Positions 5,239 to 5,503 of a DNA stretch of 5,503 nt are shown one piece after another. Numbering within the stretch: the stretch's first letter is position 1; each line of letters begins with the position of its first letter. The notes beneath the pieces were generated by a model that made no database searches, was not told the origin of the DNA, and saw nothing but the letters and a program-made list of their open reading frames with translations. The stretch spans positions 1 to 5,503 of the forward strand of contig CAJASG010000131.1 of the NCBI GenBank assembly GCA_903944555.1, in the 5' to 3' direction. The stretch comes from an uncultured beta proteobacterium. Its GTDB lineage: Bacteria; Pseudomonadota; Gammaproteobacteria; Burkholderiales; Burkholderiaceae_C. The position numbers and the translations under genes were made by a program.

Positions 5239-5503
5239 TCAGCAGCCCTTCTTCTGGTAGTTCTTGCGTATGCGAAATAACTCCGCTCGAACATCTGACA
5301 AGGCTTGTTGCTTAACCAGTTTTTCTTCCTTCTCGGCGACCGAAATCTCAACATCCAAACGTTGGCACTCCAGCTGCACATCCTGTGTGAGCTTCATGCG
5401 CCGCCCCTCGACATCGAGTTGCTTTGCATCCATTCCAGTGAGTGGTCGAACCGCATTGGCAAACATCTCCCTGTACTGTTCATTGCGCACGTCATTTCCC
5501 ACC
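5239..5503 (-). CDS. Hypothetical charged, helix-rich protein, C-terminal part (runs off right edge)
   Basis: I do not recognise this protein. At least 87 residues are visible, ending NYQKKGC at a TGA at 5239-5241. The frame is open to the window edge; the only initiator near the edge is a GTG at 5502, so the true start may lie outside, or be the internal ATG at 5466, which has GGGAG immediately before it. The composition is rich in Glu, Lys, Arg and Gln with regularly spaced Leu, Val and Ile, and from about residue 28 to 80 (QLDVEGRRMK, QRLDVEISVAEKEEKLVKQQ, SDVRAELFRIRK) it looks like a continuous amphipathic or coiled-coil helix. No signal peptide, membrane segment or catalytic motif is seen. 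It converges on the integrase gene and is presumably island cargo. An alternative is that the stop reflects a frameshift. Confidence 0.55.
   Translation of the reverse strand, partial: VGNDVRNEQYREMFANAVRPLTGMDAKQLDVEGRRMKLTQDVQLECQRLDVEISVAEKEEKLVKQQALSDVRAELFRIRKNYQKKGC

Overview
The window looks like a betaproteobacterial chromosome, most likely Comamonadaceae (Rhodoferax/Polaromonas/Acidovorax-like). The gene order dusB-fis-purH, the short 78-residue Fis, and an intergenic hairpin repeat of a kind I associate with that family all point this way. The assignment is inferred from gene content and remembered family features, not from a database search. Protein sequences were read by translating the given strand.

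Left part (1-2029): a leftward housekeeping operon. dusB (tRNA-dihydrouridine synthase B) overlaps fis (nucleoid protein) by four bases (ATGA). After a 51-base gap comes purH (last two steps of IMP synthesis), which runs off the left edge with about 214 N-terminal residues visible. The dusB leader contains a 15-bp sequence resembling a Fis binding site, so the operon may be autoregulated.

Middle (2030-3777): a rightward yqaA-type DedA-like membrane protein gene converges on leftward ychF (translation-associated P-loop ATPase). The 98 bases between their stop codons are filled by a two-hairpin repeat-like element that probably also terminates transcription.

Right part (3778-5503): the character changes at the ychF start codon. 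A full-length P4-type tyrosine recombinase (integrase) gene diverges from ychF, preceded by a good ribosome binding site and a terminator-like hairpin. It uses AGG arginine codons that ychF lacks. Beyond it is the end of an unrecognised, charged, helix-rich gene on the minus strand. This looks like the left end of an integrated genomic island whose other end lies outside the window.

The most unusual feature is in the 168-base ychF-int gap. It holds a short, diverged, inverted copy of ychF codons about 31-46. All four differences in the aligned codons 37-46 fall in third codon positions, so it derives from real coding sequence of another ychF allele. ychF itself starts at Met-Lys-Cys, without the one or two extra N-terminal residues usual in the family. 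Together these suggest that ychF's 5' end was the target or casualty of integration. The inverted orientation is not what simple integration would leave. No complete novel system is visible; whatever cargo the island carries lies to the right.
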